DNA from: Nissolia schottii
Taxonomy: Eukaryota > Streptophyta > Magnoliopsida > Fabales > Fabaceae
Length of the DNA: 64,000 bases
Assembly: GCA_003254905.1 (NCBI GenBank)
Contig: QANU01053167.1
Coordinates: 1 to 64,000 of the forward strand
Direction of reading: 5' to 3'
Shown here piece by piece: positions 10,871-21,737 of this stretch. The notes below the pieces were generated by a model, which did no database searches, was not told the DNA's origin, and was given only the letters and a program-made list of their open reading frames with translations. Position numbers and translations under genes: made by a program. Every line of letters starts with the position of its first letter. The first letter of the stretch is position 1.

Positions 10871-11610
10871 TCATCGCTGATCTTGAAATCCAATAATCTT
10901 CCTTCCAGCCATCCTTAGCGAAAAACCTGCACATTCAATTTCGAAATCAAAACTATGCATACACAGAAAAAAAATCTCAAAAGGCAAAACAGATAAGAAA
11001 GAATTGACATCACATCACTATCTGGAAGACTTGGAAAAGAGTAAATTATGTAAGAGATCAAAATCACATGCACATGCTTTGCCAATTGCCATATTGATTT
11101 AAATTCCAAACACATGATTGAAATGTCCAAAGGAATTCAGGACAAATCACACACACCTTGAGATCTACAAACAGGGGGGACTTCAAAGAGGGACAGAGAG
11201 AGTTGTTTATGTGCAAGACCAATATCAATGAGAATGAGACCAGAAGATGGATCATCCACAATGATGTCCTTCACAGGTAGCCACAGGAAAAGCTCCTCCT
11301 GAGAGAGACCCTCCAAACCCTTGAGCTGCCCAAAGCTGAGGTTAGCCCTCACCACAGTCTCAAACAACACCCTTGTCTCATACTTTGCAAGGCATGGACC
11401 ATCAAGCTGCACCTCAAGAACACCCCTTTGGTCCAAGCTGTATGACTTCACACTCTCAGGGAACAGCCCTGCAGGCAAGCCATGGCTCCGGAGCAGCTCA
11501 TGTATTGAAGAATATGAAGCTGTCACTCTCAGAGGAATTACATCAAACACAACAAGTGCAACCAGAACAAGGACATGGAGAAAGGTGGATTCAGAAGATC
11601 TGAGTGCCAT
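10871..11610 (-). CDS. DUF538 family secreted protein
   Basis: Two exons, 11610-11157 and 10926-10871, encode 169 residues. The start is the ATG giving MALRSSESTF; longer frames upstream begin only with GTG. Residues 1-28 look like a signal peptide (LHVLVLVALVVFDVI core, likely cleaved near VTA-SYS). The rest matches the plant DUF538 pattern: SIHELLRSHGLPAGLFP near the N-terminus, then VLEVQLDGPC, GLSQEELFLWLPV and LSLSLFEVPPVC. The intron (AAG|GTGTGT to GTGCAG) joins in frame to a short last exon ending IIGFQDQR, like the xGFxxQR tail seen in other members. DUF538 proteins are widespread in plants, often stress- or senescence-linked, and their biochemical role is not established. The mature protein probably enters the secretory pathway (inference). 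Confidence 0.85.
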
Positions 11611-12411
11611 GGATGGATGGTGAAGTAGTGGTAGTTGCTTTTTTGGGTGAGACACACTACACAGCTAAGGGCTTTGGTGATTGAGGGTTTTAAGAGGGTT
11701 TTTTTAAGGTACACACATAACAGTTTTATGAACACTATGATTGGAAGTGGGAGCCAGTGAGGACAGACAGCACTTGATAAGAATTTCTAGGTTCTTGGTT
11801 GGCACTACATTGGAGAGAAAAGGTTAACCATACACAACTTTAACACATCATTCTTAATTGTACAGTAAAGGCGACCTAAAAACACATGGTGGAACCCATG
11901 GTTAAGATAGATGAATTTACTTTTATTTTAGGGGTCTATAAATGGTGGGTTAAAATTGTATCTGGATGGTGCATGTGAAATGATCAAACTGCCCTTGCCT
12001 TACAATCTAGGACTGAACAAATGTGACAAGGAAGCATTTGCAAATAGCGAAAATTTAGAGATCCAAAGTTGGGGAAATGGAATAAAGTGAACGTTACATT
12101 TTTATAATCTGATTATATTAATGAAAATGATAATTATTTTTATACATCTCCTCTTTACACACCTATACTATTTTACTAAAATTTTTTGCTGACTCTGTCC
12201 ATTCCTTTTGTTTCTTCTTTTGTATTCATTCTCTTTTAATTTCGTACTTCGTTTTTTCTTGCTTCGTTGTGGCTCATTCTCTCTCAGTGTATTGATTCGT
12301 TTTGATTTATGCTCAATCATTCTCATTCGTTCATTTTTTATCTATTTTGTGCTTTCTCATTTTGTAATCGTTTCTATAATTGATGTGTACATTTTGAGAT
12401 ATGATTTAGTG

Positions 12412-12902
12412 ACACAACCTTTTATTATAGTCAGACACAACCATTTGAAGTCAGACTTAATCTTATTAAATAACATGACCATACCATCTTACAAATATGG
12501 ACACAACCACATTATATACATAGACCTATCTTTTATGTTACACACACAAACATTACATGCACCTTAAAAGCATGATCGAAGCAAAGAAAGAAAAAAAAAG
12601 TAGAACATAAACAATCATTTGTTGAAAACAAACACAACCTTACCAAAGTAAAAGACTTAACTTTTTTGTTGTTTAAGACACAACAAATTTAAATAAATAG
12701 ACACAATCTTTTATTATAGTTAAACACAATCTTTTCGTGAACTCATACCTAACCTTATTAAACAATATGACCTAACCTTATTAAACAATATGACCTAACC
12801 ATATGACCTAAACTTATTAAACAATATGACCTAACCATTATACAAACACAACCATCACATAATCGAAGCAAAGCGAGAAAAGAAAAATAGAACATAAAGA
12901 TG
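12412..12902. repeat. Imperfect large direct duplication
   Basis: Two related blocks, about 12412-12612 and 12700-12902. Both begin acacaa(c/t)cttttattatag, run through cttattaaa.aa.atgac, and close with atcgaagcaaag.gagaaaa.aaaa.tagaacataaa. They may be internal sequence of a larger non-autonomous transposon spanning about 12130-13085, whose ends both carry a tcctcttta/taaagagg-like motif. Confidence 0.6.
12768..12838. repeat. Short tandem repeat, about 23-bp unit
   Basis: The unit ctaaccttattaaacaat followed by atgac is repeated about three times with small changes, inside the second block of the larger duplication. Confidence 0.8.
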
Positions 12903-14600
12903 GACAAAACAAAAGATAAACAAAGGAACAGATGAAGAAATAATTAGGTCGCAAGAGCTCTTGAAGAAGAAGGGTCATGAGAGAGAGCGCGAAATGTGAA
13001 AGGTGAGAGAGTGAAAAGATGGTTCCGCATCTTTTGAGTTGCACATTAGCGAACCTAAATTATAAAGAGGTGTACAACTAGTGTGCACTATAGAAGTGTG
13101 CAAAAATCGAGACTCTAATTAAAATTAGGAGCCTAGTTGGTGGGGTGTGGCTATATAAAAACTGTATAATAAAAATTAAATAATGATTCTTGCTGAAAAC
13201 AACTTTGCCTTTACGATTGCTAATGCTTTTGTTTATGTAGTAGACATCTTTTGTACGTAAGTAGCAAAAAAAACTTGACATGGATTGGAATATGTTGCAA
13301 TCGTCTTTGGCACTTTAGCCTTGATTAGCGCTTGCAAGGGAACATATACATACCTTTTCCCCTCTCTCCCTTTTTGCTCATAATTGTTTGTTCTCTTCAT
13401 CATCTTTTTGCAATAGTATTACATAAATGTTACGCGTACTCATTTTATGTTGGACATTATACCAATTCAAACTCCATATTTCATCGGCTGAGATTTAACG
13501 AAATGTGGGTTCCATTGAAAAAAAATAAAAACTCTTATAAAGTTTTGTAGTACATTAATTACGTGTTTAAAGGACATTATCTGCCATTTAAATGTGTTCC
13601 AAAACTTATAAAAATTTCTTCCCATTGAATCTTGGCCTAATGGTAGATGACATTTTACTCACCACGATGTCTCATAAAATAAATTCAAATAACATAATAT
13701 CAAGTATCAACTACCAAGGCATATGGAAGTCATGCTATGTCGAATGTTCTAGAAAACAATTATTTTTGATCTTTTGGTTTTTGGTTTATTAATGTTGTTG
13801 ATAATACTTTAAGCAAAGAATACTAATAATCTAACTTTTTTTTTTGGCGCATATACTAATTATCTATGTAATCCATGATAAACACACACATAATTATACA
13901 TAAACGTGCATGCGTGGGAGGTTTTAATTGGCGCACACGCATTAATTTAGAAGGTTTTGGTCGTCAATTACGTTGATCAAATTGTGGTTGGAGGAAAAAT
14001 TAGCTCGGTGATTTGTTGGTTACGAAAATTTTGCCCAGAGAGCTTCATTACTAATTACTTCCTTCAACTTACTAATTATGTTTTAAAGGTTGTTTCATCA
14101 ATATTTAAACTCTCATATTCGAATTTCCTAACCACCAATTCAATCCATCATCTCCTTAGCGGAAGAAGTTTTGCTGATAAATAATAGAGAAATGTCAATT
14201 AAATTGTTGTTAAGGAGAGAGTGATTATTCTATCTCCGTCTAACCATGTGTTGGTACAAACCATATTTAGTATCATTTTTTTTTCACCTAAAACGTAGAG
14301 AAGAGGAAAATGAAAGTCAAACCTTGAACTTCTATCTTACCAGATGCAAGAGTGACTATTAGACCGCGACCTCAATTGCTTAGAGTAAAGTTACAATTTT
14401 GAAGTTTTTATTATCAATAAGCTAGAACTGATTTTGTACATAGTTATACTTATTTGATTTAGTTACCATTAATTAGATTTTATATAATAATAATTCGATA
14501 AATTTCAGCTATTTCTATTAAAAATATTATTGGGAATAAGTTTTAATTTTTTTTTTTTAAAAAAAACATCATCTTGACAAAAGAAGAGGCGTTGATTATT

Positions 14601-14688
14601 TGTGACAAACACACTCACAATAATATAAGGTTTATTGTGTGTTTCATCGTGATAAACCTCACATCTTTATGAATGTAGTTGTATCACA
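14601..14688. repeat. Imperfect inverted repeat related to 37815-37893
   Basis: The left arm tgtgacaaacacactc...aaggtttat pairs with the right arm ataaacctcacatc...gtatcaca. The right arm cacatctttatgaatgtagttg closely matches cacatctttataagtgtggttg at 37869, so the two hairpins look like one small MITE-like family. Confidence 0.5.
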
Positions 14689-14919
14689 AACCATTGCCAA
14701 TCCTATCATTTCTCATCAAAGAAATCTTCCGTACACTGGCACTCAAGCAAGAAAGCTTAGATATGAGCTAATGGGAAAACCAAGCATATAATCTTTCTTC
14801 TTAAATCTTTCAAATGCAAAGTTTTTACATTTATCAACAGTACAGGAGTCACAATCTTTACACTTACACATTCAACTTTATTTTTTTATTACATCTTTTC
14901 AACAAATTGTCTAGCTGTG

Positions 14920-15960
14920 TCACCATGATTCATCTTTATATTCAATCTGCAAGTACTGTGCTTGAGTTGGATAATGCCTTTCATAGCCATAGACAAGCTC
15001 TCCACCACCACCATATGGATTTGGATTTCCAAACAGATAATCTGCAGTCCCTTTCCACATGTTCTCCTGGTAGCAATTGTTGACTCCTTCACAACAATGT
15101 TCAGCTTCTCTCTTCTTCATACGTGACAAACAAGGCCAATAACCAAACAAGCTCTCACAAATGTCCATAGCTTCCAAACCATATCCACTAGGATACTGAG
15201 GAGCCACTTGCTTCTCATACTCATTGCCATAATCACCAGACCCAGAATAGTATTCTTCTTCATGTTCACTTTCCTCGCTCTCTTCACCTTCATTAGGATC
15301 TAGATCACTGGCATCATCATAGCTCTTGTCTTCTACTTCAATTGGTTGGTCTTTACCACTATCTTGTGGTTGGGGCATTTCATCAGTCACTTGGCCTTCA
15401 CTTTCATTCTGGGGTATGATTGCTTTTTCTTCAATTCCCTCATCTATGGTAGGCAATGGTACTATTGATCCAGCAGGAACAGCATCAGATATGGGGCTAA
15501 CTGAACTTGATCCAAAAGGGGGGTAGCAGATTTGATCTGAAGGGGGTAAGGGTTTGCCATAGGTCTCAGCAATGTCATAGCCACCACCATAAGGTGTTGG
15601 GTCATAATCATCAAAAGCAGGCTCATTGAACTCTTCTTCCAGCTTAGAGTAAGAGATCACAAGCTGAGTCATGCCATAATTGGGATCAAACTCAAATGAT
15701 TTTGGGTCAGTGGAAGTGGTGGCAGAGTATGATATGGTTTGGTAACTCTGATGAACAGGGTAATTTGGATAAAAATACAAACTTGGAGTTGGAGATGGAT
15801 CATACCCATAATATGATTGATTATAGTTATTATACTCATAGCTATTGTGAGGCATAAAGTTTCGAACTTGAGAAGAATAATCATAATTGAGAGCATAAGA
15901 GTTGAAATTGTACTCACCATAATCAGACCCAGAAGAATAGGAAGAGCTGTAGTAGGCCAT
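14920..15960 (-). CDS. Tyr-rich disordered protein, At5g39570/PLDRP1-like
   Basis: Single uninterrupted frame of 346 residues starting with MAYYSSSYSSGSDYGEYNF. The N-terminal half is rich in Tyr, Ser and Asn, the middle (about 180-250) is highly acidic with a run of Glu around ESEESEHEEEYYSGSGDYG, and the C-terminus has a Cys-containing block (AMDICESLFGYWPCLSRMKK, then EAEHCCEG). The segment YGGGYDIAETYGKPLPPSDQ near residues 124-143 matches the conserved motif of the Arabidopsis At5g39570/At3g29075 group; At5g39570 is known as a phospholipase D alpha1-regulated protein. No signal peptide or membrane segment is visible. Composition suggests an intrinsically disordered, possibly lipid- or RNA-associated cytoplasmic protein; the exact role is unknown. 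No intron is needed to keep the frame. Confidence 0.82.
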   Translation of the reverse strand: MAYYSSSYSSGSDYGEYNFNSYALNYDYSSQVRNFMPHNSYEYNNYNQSYYGYDPSPTPSLYFYPNYPVHQSYQTISYSATTSTDPKSFEFDPNYGMTQLVISYSKLEEEFNEPAFDDYDPTPYGGGYDIAETYGKPLPPSDQICYPPFGSSSVSPISDAVPAGSIVPLPTIDEGIEEKAIIPQNESEGQVTDEMPQPQDSGKDQPIEVEDKSYDDASDLDPNEGEESEESEHEEEYYSGSGDYGNEYEKQVAPQYPSGYGLEAMDICESLFGYWPCLSRMKKREAEHCCEGVNNCYQENMWKGTADYLFGNPNPYGGGGELVYGYERHYPTQAQYLQIEYKDESW

Positions 15961-17726
15961 GGTTCATCAGAGATTGAAGATGGAACCTTTGAAAAGATGT
16001 GTTCCTTCAACAGCAACTATATGAAATGAGTTGAGGAATAATTTTCTTGGGAAAGAAAAGGGAACGTGACCATAGGTTATATCTTCCTATCTATTATTAT
16101 TGGGTGAATGAGAATGCTTTTTTGTGTTACACTTAAAGTAGTTTCAGTTCATTAGTACCAAGAAGAAGAAAAAAAAAAATGTGTTTTTGAGTTCACCATA
16201 AGTCTCCCCATCAACCGCAGAATTCTTATCTATGCAAAAATGTCCACATGCGATGCAACTATTGTAAGGGAAAGAGTAAAAGCGCACTTTAATGAAGATG
16301 TCAACAATTAAGACACTAGTAGGTAGGTGGTGCCACTTCTGCTGATGCAAAACCCATTTTGTACCATGTGTCTAAGCGTCATCACTCTCTCACCAACCTT
16401 GGTAGAAAATAAAATATCATTTTGTGTGCAGTTACATAGTATATCTAGTGTAACGCTCCATCCTCACGTAAAAATTACTCGGAAAAAGACGTCAAAGCTT
16501 TTATGATTCATGAGGCATACAAAAGGAAGAAAAAAAAAAGCCTACAGCAGTGCCAAATAGTAAATACCATGCTATAAAGTCATTAGCGGTATTAATGAGC
16601 ATTTAACACAAGCTGGAAAAGAGGAAACCACTAAAACTCATTATGGGGGCATGGACCTACAATATTTGTAAATTAAAATGCTCCTATAGCATTACTAATA
16701 AAATGTGTTACTGTATAATGAGTAATGTGACCGATATCAAATAATTCAATCCAGCAGAGCCATGACCCTTGGCCCATGCATTGTGTTTTTTTAGTTAAAA
16801 ATGAGGACAAGCGTTTCAGAGCTGTATGATTGGAGACATTAACCTTTGGAGATGAAAGATAGTGACCAATTAGTCACAGTGGGGTAAAAAGCATGAGTAT
16901 GACCTTGCCATATGATGAGATCAATGTACATAAAGATTTTATAGGCTTGAGAAAAATTGATGGAGCGTACCATGAAAATTTTACTTGCAATATAAGAGTT
17001 TAAAAGGCCTGAAGAGGGTGATTCATTGTGGTGATGTCGTGGATTCAGCTTCAGAAATGCGAAAAAATAAATCGTATCGTATTTTATCTCAATGTTTCAT
17101 ACCACTGTAAAAAAATGTGAATAAACACTGCAAAACTGTGATTAAGGTTGCGTGGCAAATTTAAAACTTCATCATTCGGCCACTTAAATTAATGTCAACA
17201 AACTAAATATATGCACATTATACAAAAATAAATTTTACAGTCTATATCAGCCAGATTTAAGCGTTTAAAATGGCATGATCGCAGAAAAGACCCATAAGAT
17301 CACAGCCACAAAAGCACATATTCCTCAAGATTAATTGCAAAAAAATGCCCAGTTGAGCTTGCAAGACCCATCCATTGTATGCATCTGGTGAAAATCCAAT
17401 AAAAGCTTAATTTTCTAATTTGTCGAATGAGTTTGCACGTGATTAGGAGCAGCTTTCTTTTGGCATCACTCTCAACAAAATGAAAATCACCTGCAACATT
17501 TGGAAAACAAACAACTAATTGCTGAGCTTCATAGGATATCATGAATAAACAATGCATACAAAAAAGCTAATGAAACCCCATGCAGCAGCTGGTCTAACTA
17601 AAGATGAACTGATGAAGTACCAAGTGAAATTCTGTGATACGTGATTGAGGCATCACTTTTAGACACATCAAGTTCGAAGAGACCAATAACATGCAAAGAG
17701 TGGAATAGAGAGTCGAATCCACTACC
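15961..17726. other. Intergenic DNA, no gene recognised
   Basis: The first few hundred bases are the promoter of the disordered-protein gene. The rest is AT-rich with several short frames lacking family resemblance, including one at 17300-17557 on the minus strand that is downstream of MORF9 and not supported. Confidence 0.55.
16077..16086 (-). promoter_or_regulatory. Candidate TATA box, disordered-protein gene
   Basis: On the minus strand the sequence AAGATATAAC lies about 120 bases upstream of the ATG at 15960, a usual distance for a plant TATA box with a leader of roughly 90 bases. Support is positional only. Confidence 0.35.
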
Positions 17727-19626
17727 TCATGTAGAACCTGAATCTGAGGTAGTTGCCTCTTGTCTTGGTCTTCTGCGCTCAGGAGGAGGGCCATCTCTCC
17801 GTCTCTCATACCTTCTACTCTCATTCTTTGGCCCGCCGCCACGTTTTGGTTGATAAGTAGGATATTTGCAAGGAATGATCTCCCCATTTATGTATTTGTC
17901 ACCTAAATTGAAGAACAATGATCATTCAGTAATCAGATTGTTCACGAGGTAGAAGAATATCAAGCACACAACTAATCAGTGAAGAAATCAAAACAAAGTA
18001 ACCTCCGTAGTCTTTGTTTTTAACATCTATGTATGAGTCTGGTAGAACCCAAAGAACGCCAGGCAAGCCTATGAGAAAGACAAACATAAATTAGACATGA
18101 AGAACCAAAAATAATCATAGTAAACAAACCAAGGCTGTAAAAGAGAATTGCCCGAATTGAAACATTACCCTTGAATTTCTCAGATGTTGCTTCATCAACA
18201 GTGCACTGGAATCCAGTGTAGGTGGTGGTGCTAAAGGCATACATGTTCTTCTTTGCCTCTTCCATGCTGGCACACAAGCAACAACACACAATGAACATTT
18301 ACAGGACGACAAAGAACAAGGTCACAAAAATTTATTGTATAGATAAATATTCCAACAATTCACATTTAGTCACACAGTAAAGTTGGTGACACACCCAAAA
18401 ACAGATGAGTGTATATTCAATAAAGTTAGTGGGACCCACTTATAGTGTGAGTCTGCTTCAATATGAGATGTTGGATTTGCATCTATGCAAGAATCTCTCC
18501 AAAGTTTCCAACAAAACACAATACATCTTTACCGTCACATGTCATCCACCCACCAATTAGAGCCTTCCTTTGTCCTAAAACATGAGTTCTTTAAACAAGT
18601 CACAGAAACACATAAGGCCATTGTTACTGTTCTGCCGTCGTGTAAATTGTTAAAACCATGTTATGAATGCACAGCATACACTAACTTGTATACCTCAACC
18701 TCCCTGAAACAGACACCAAGTATCAGAAGCCACAGCCCCTGTTTCTAAATACCCTTAATACAAATAGTGTGTTTGGTTCTGTCTTTGAGCAATTAGGGGA
18801 GTTTGCAATCGCAGAATCAAGTTTTTCGATTTCAAAGACTTTGTTTGGTTTTTTCTGAGACAGGATTGCGGTTCTACAATTAATTTTCACCAGAAGCAAC
18901 TTGAGCTGATTTTGGGATTAGTTTAGTTCACTAAATTTTTATCCAATTCAGTAAATCACATTTCAAGCAAAGGCACCAAACATTACTCACTTTACTTCAA
19001 AATCACTTATAGCTAAAATCAGTTTATTACTTTATTTCAAAAACCGCTGCTAACTAAATTCAAGTTTAGCAAAATCAAGGACATCAAAAATTAAATCTTG
19101 CAAGCTCAAAATCAAACATACACTAAATAACAAACAAAGCAACAGCAATGACCAAAACAATAGCTAATTGCATAGCTCCACCTTCCACAAACAACTTGCA
19201 AACCATGAAAGCCATAAAATTTCAAACAATTTCCGAAAAAAAGAGAAAAAGAAAACAGGGATAGAGAAGGAAGAACCTTCCCAAGACGGTGGCGAGGGTA
19301 TTGAGGTAAGTGTCAATCATCTGCTCGCGTGTTGGAGCAGGGTCCTTGGGGAACTCCATCACTATGAGCCAGTGGTTGTAGTCGCAGCCGGGAAGCATAA
19401 TGGTCTCCCTCTGCTCGCTGCTGCTGCTCCTCTTCGACGAGTACTCTCCATCCAGCGCCGCCCTAACCACCACGCTCCTCCTCCCAACAACAACGCCGCT
19501 GCTGCGGCCGCGTGGCACCCTCGCGCAGAACCCAACGCCCTTCACAGGGTCCAAGATTGGGGATTTAGGGTGATGATGCGGAAGGATTAGGGTTTTAGGG
19601 GAAAGGGATGAAGTTACCGTCGCCAT
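17727..19626 (-). CDS. MORF9: MORF9-type plastid RNA-editing factor
   Basis: Four exons, 19626-19277, 18266-18169, 18068-18003 and 17902-17727, encode 229 residues. The first 50-60 residues are Ser/Arg/Val-rich without acidic residues, as expected for a chloroplast transit peptide. The conserved MORF domain follows: [74 protein letters not shown] and [17 protein letters not shown]. These are nearly identical to Arabidopsis MORF9, including the Arg-rich [13 protein letters not shown] tail. MORF9 binds PPR editing proteins and is required, with MORF2, for most C-to-U editing in chloroplast transcripts (known for the family). All introns are GT-AG with phases that join in frame. Intron 1 is about 1 kb and carries a MITE; the other introns are 65-100 bases. 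Confidence 0.92.
18765..19125. mobile_element. MITE in MORF9 intron 1
   Basis: About 361 bases with terminal inverted repeats: TAGTGTGTTTGGTTCTGTC at the left and, on the other strand, TAGTGTATGTTTGATTTTG at the right. There is no coding capacity. The flanks (caaa and aata) do not give a clear target duplication, so the superfamily is left open. Confidence 0.6.
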
Positions 19627-20517
19627 TGCAGGATTTTGAGATTACACTGAAATAAATGGACAAGATAGTGTAAATGTGGTTGATAAGGTCCATTTCATTG
19701 GACAATTTGATATTTTGATTCATACGGCGTCGTTTCCTGCCAACCCAAATAAAATATATCTACGCTGGATCCAGAAAGGGTGGACCGACTATACACGTTC
19801 TTTTTGTCCATACATACGTTGTGTTTCGTTAGAATCATAGACTGTAACTTAGCATAGCTATGTGTGAGCCCAATTGAATTGGGCCAATATTTTCTATGGG
19901 CTACGAGAGCCCATTCTTTCTCAAAAGAAAAAGAAAAAGAAAAATTACATTCTCTTTATTACTTGGGAGATGTCCGCTGCCTATGTCACCGATGTGGGGG
20001 GGTGTCTCTCTTAATAAATCATTTTCTATAAATGCTTAAAGAATTGAGCTATCTATCAATTGTATTAGACTTTGTTGATCAAAAAAATTACATTTTTAAT
20101 ATTGGTAAGGTTAAAGTAGCTAACCATGAGGTCAATGCGGTTGACCCCAACTAGAAGGCAAATAAACGAGTCCAAACTTTTTAAGACTAAAATAACTTGA
20201 TTCAACAGGAGATAATCTATATTTGTGACAAGAATCTTGAGATTAGGTGCAAGCTAGTCACATCAGGAGAGTACATAATTAACTTGACCAAATCTTTAAT
20301 TATACAAGCAGTTCAACAGAACTTCATTCCAGCTTATATCCTTTTTAGTTTATCAATAGCAATACAATAATCAACCCCTTCAAGGATAAGTTTTCTATAT
20401 ATGATATATCTAAAATATTATGTGAAAAATAATGTTATTCGTACACCGCATTTTGATCGACCAATGCATTTTGTAGTGGTTGACTTGAGTGTAACAATTT
20501 TGACACTACCAAAACAT

Positions 20518-20744
20518 TCTGAGTCCTGCTATACGTATACAAAAATATACGACATACATACACTCTATATTTATATACATAAAGTTTGTGTTTTAATGCT
20601 TGTAATGTTTGTGCACTTAATTAAATATAATTAAGAATATCATCTATAAGTTTGTAATGTTTCTGCACTCATGAGAATAAAGTTTGTGCATTATTAATGG
20701 TGTATGTATGAGTGTATAAAATTAGATATACATATAACATTTTT
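20518..20744. mobile_element. MITE, copy 1 of the 20.5/59.9 kb family
   Basis: About 227 bases aligning end to end with 59896-60123. Inner ends read catacatacactctata and, inverted, tatacactcatacata, giving terminal inverted repeats of roughly 38 bases. The flanks share aaaacat (20511-20517 and 20745-20751), a plausible partial target duplication. Confidence 0.7.
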
Positions 20745-21187
20745 AAAACATAGTCACTCAAATGACATATGCCTTTTTTTATTAATTAATAATCTTGAGA
20801 TCAAGTTTTAAATATAAAATAATTGATATCGAAAGAAACATATTCTTTATAAAATCTCAAAGGGAGTAATCCTGAGACTACGGAAGGAGATACGGAAACA
20901 AACAACGAAACTACACCAAATCACTTTTTATTTTATTTTATTTTTAGAAACCAAACCCTGTTTTATTATCGTAGAATGCAGTTTATTAATTATTAATTTT
21001 TTTTGTCGCAACTTGTTGAAGCAATTAATTGCACATAAATGTTCATTGTCGTTCTCTTGTATAGTTGTTGGTTTTGTTTCAAACAATTTAACTATCATCG
21101 ATCTTTTTTTTTTTTTTTTTTGTTTCTCTAAACTTGTGTAGATTATATTTTCTAGCAAATGAAAGCAGGAGGGAGGAGTTTAAACTA

Positions 21188-21283
21188 CTTTTTTGTGGGG
21201 ATAACTGCGCACGCAAGGTCTTGAACTCGGGATCTTGTTTAAGCGATACCAAACCGCTTACCACTTGGACCAACCCAGTTGGT
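21188..21283 (-). mobile_element. tRNA-derived SINE, 3'-truncated copy
   Basis: On the minus strand: CCAACTGGGTTGGTCCAAG followed by a box-A-like GGTCCAAGTGGTAAG and a box-B-like CCCGAGTTCAAGACC, then a short A run. It matches the copies at 26682-26866 and 43808-43956 but stops soon after the ATCCCC block. Confidence 0.7.
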
Positions 21284-21713
21284 ATATTTGGTTGTTTCTA
21301 TGACATGGAGTGGTATAATCTCAGAAATCAATTGTACTTCGGTTTCATTTTATTTGTTATTTCACTTCTATATATGATTGCATCTAAACTCACTTAATAA
21401 AAAAAAAGGTGAATTTATTTTAGTGGGTTAATTTTGATGTATTACATAAAAAAAGTATATTATCCAACTTTGTATTGATACCTCACATTGTTTATGTTCA
21501 TAATCACATTAAATAGAGTATGATAATATATAATATGAAAAACAAGTTTAATTGACATTGGGTCAATATTAGCATTTTTTTAAAAAAAAAATTCCGATGT
21601 ATGCATAGTTATTAAACCTGATTTGAGGCTTGACTTAGTCATTCCTTCAGGTCACTGGATCACTGGTACAACTAGTGGGTTATTGAGTCATTTACTAAAC
21701 CATATATAATTAA

Positions 21714-21737
21714 ATATATATATATATATATATATAT
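21714..21737. repeat. (TA)n microsatellite
   Basis: About twelve TA units in an AT-rich stretch. Confidence 0.9.

Larger units (their letters stand above)
11611..14919. other. Intergenic DNA with repeats, no gene recognised
   Basis: Upstream flank of the DUF538 gene and 3' flank of the disordered-protein gene. It contains a roughly 200-base imperfect duplication (12412-12902) with an inner 23-bp tandem repeat, and an inverted repeat at 14601-14688. A box-A-like tggcctaatggtag at about 13630 and a tRNA-like stretch near 14320-14380 on the minus strand may be SINE fragments but are too weak to call. Confidence 0.5.

Noticed and set aside
10701-10934. Frames across the poly(A) tract (poly-Lys and poly-Phe)
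   Set aside because: Produced by the homopolymer; the minus-strand frame is not in phase with the DUF538 last exon.
17594-17887. Overlapping frames opposite or beside the MORF9 last exon
   Set aside because: They are out-of-frame shadows of the clearly conserved MORF9 exon 4.
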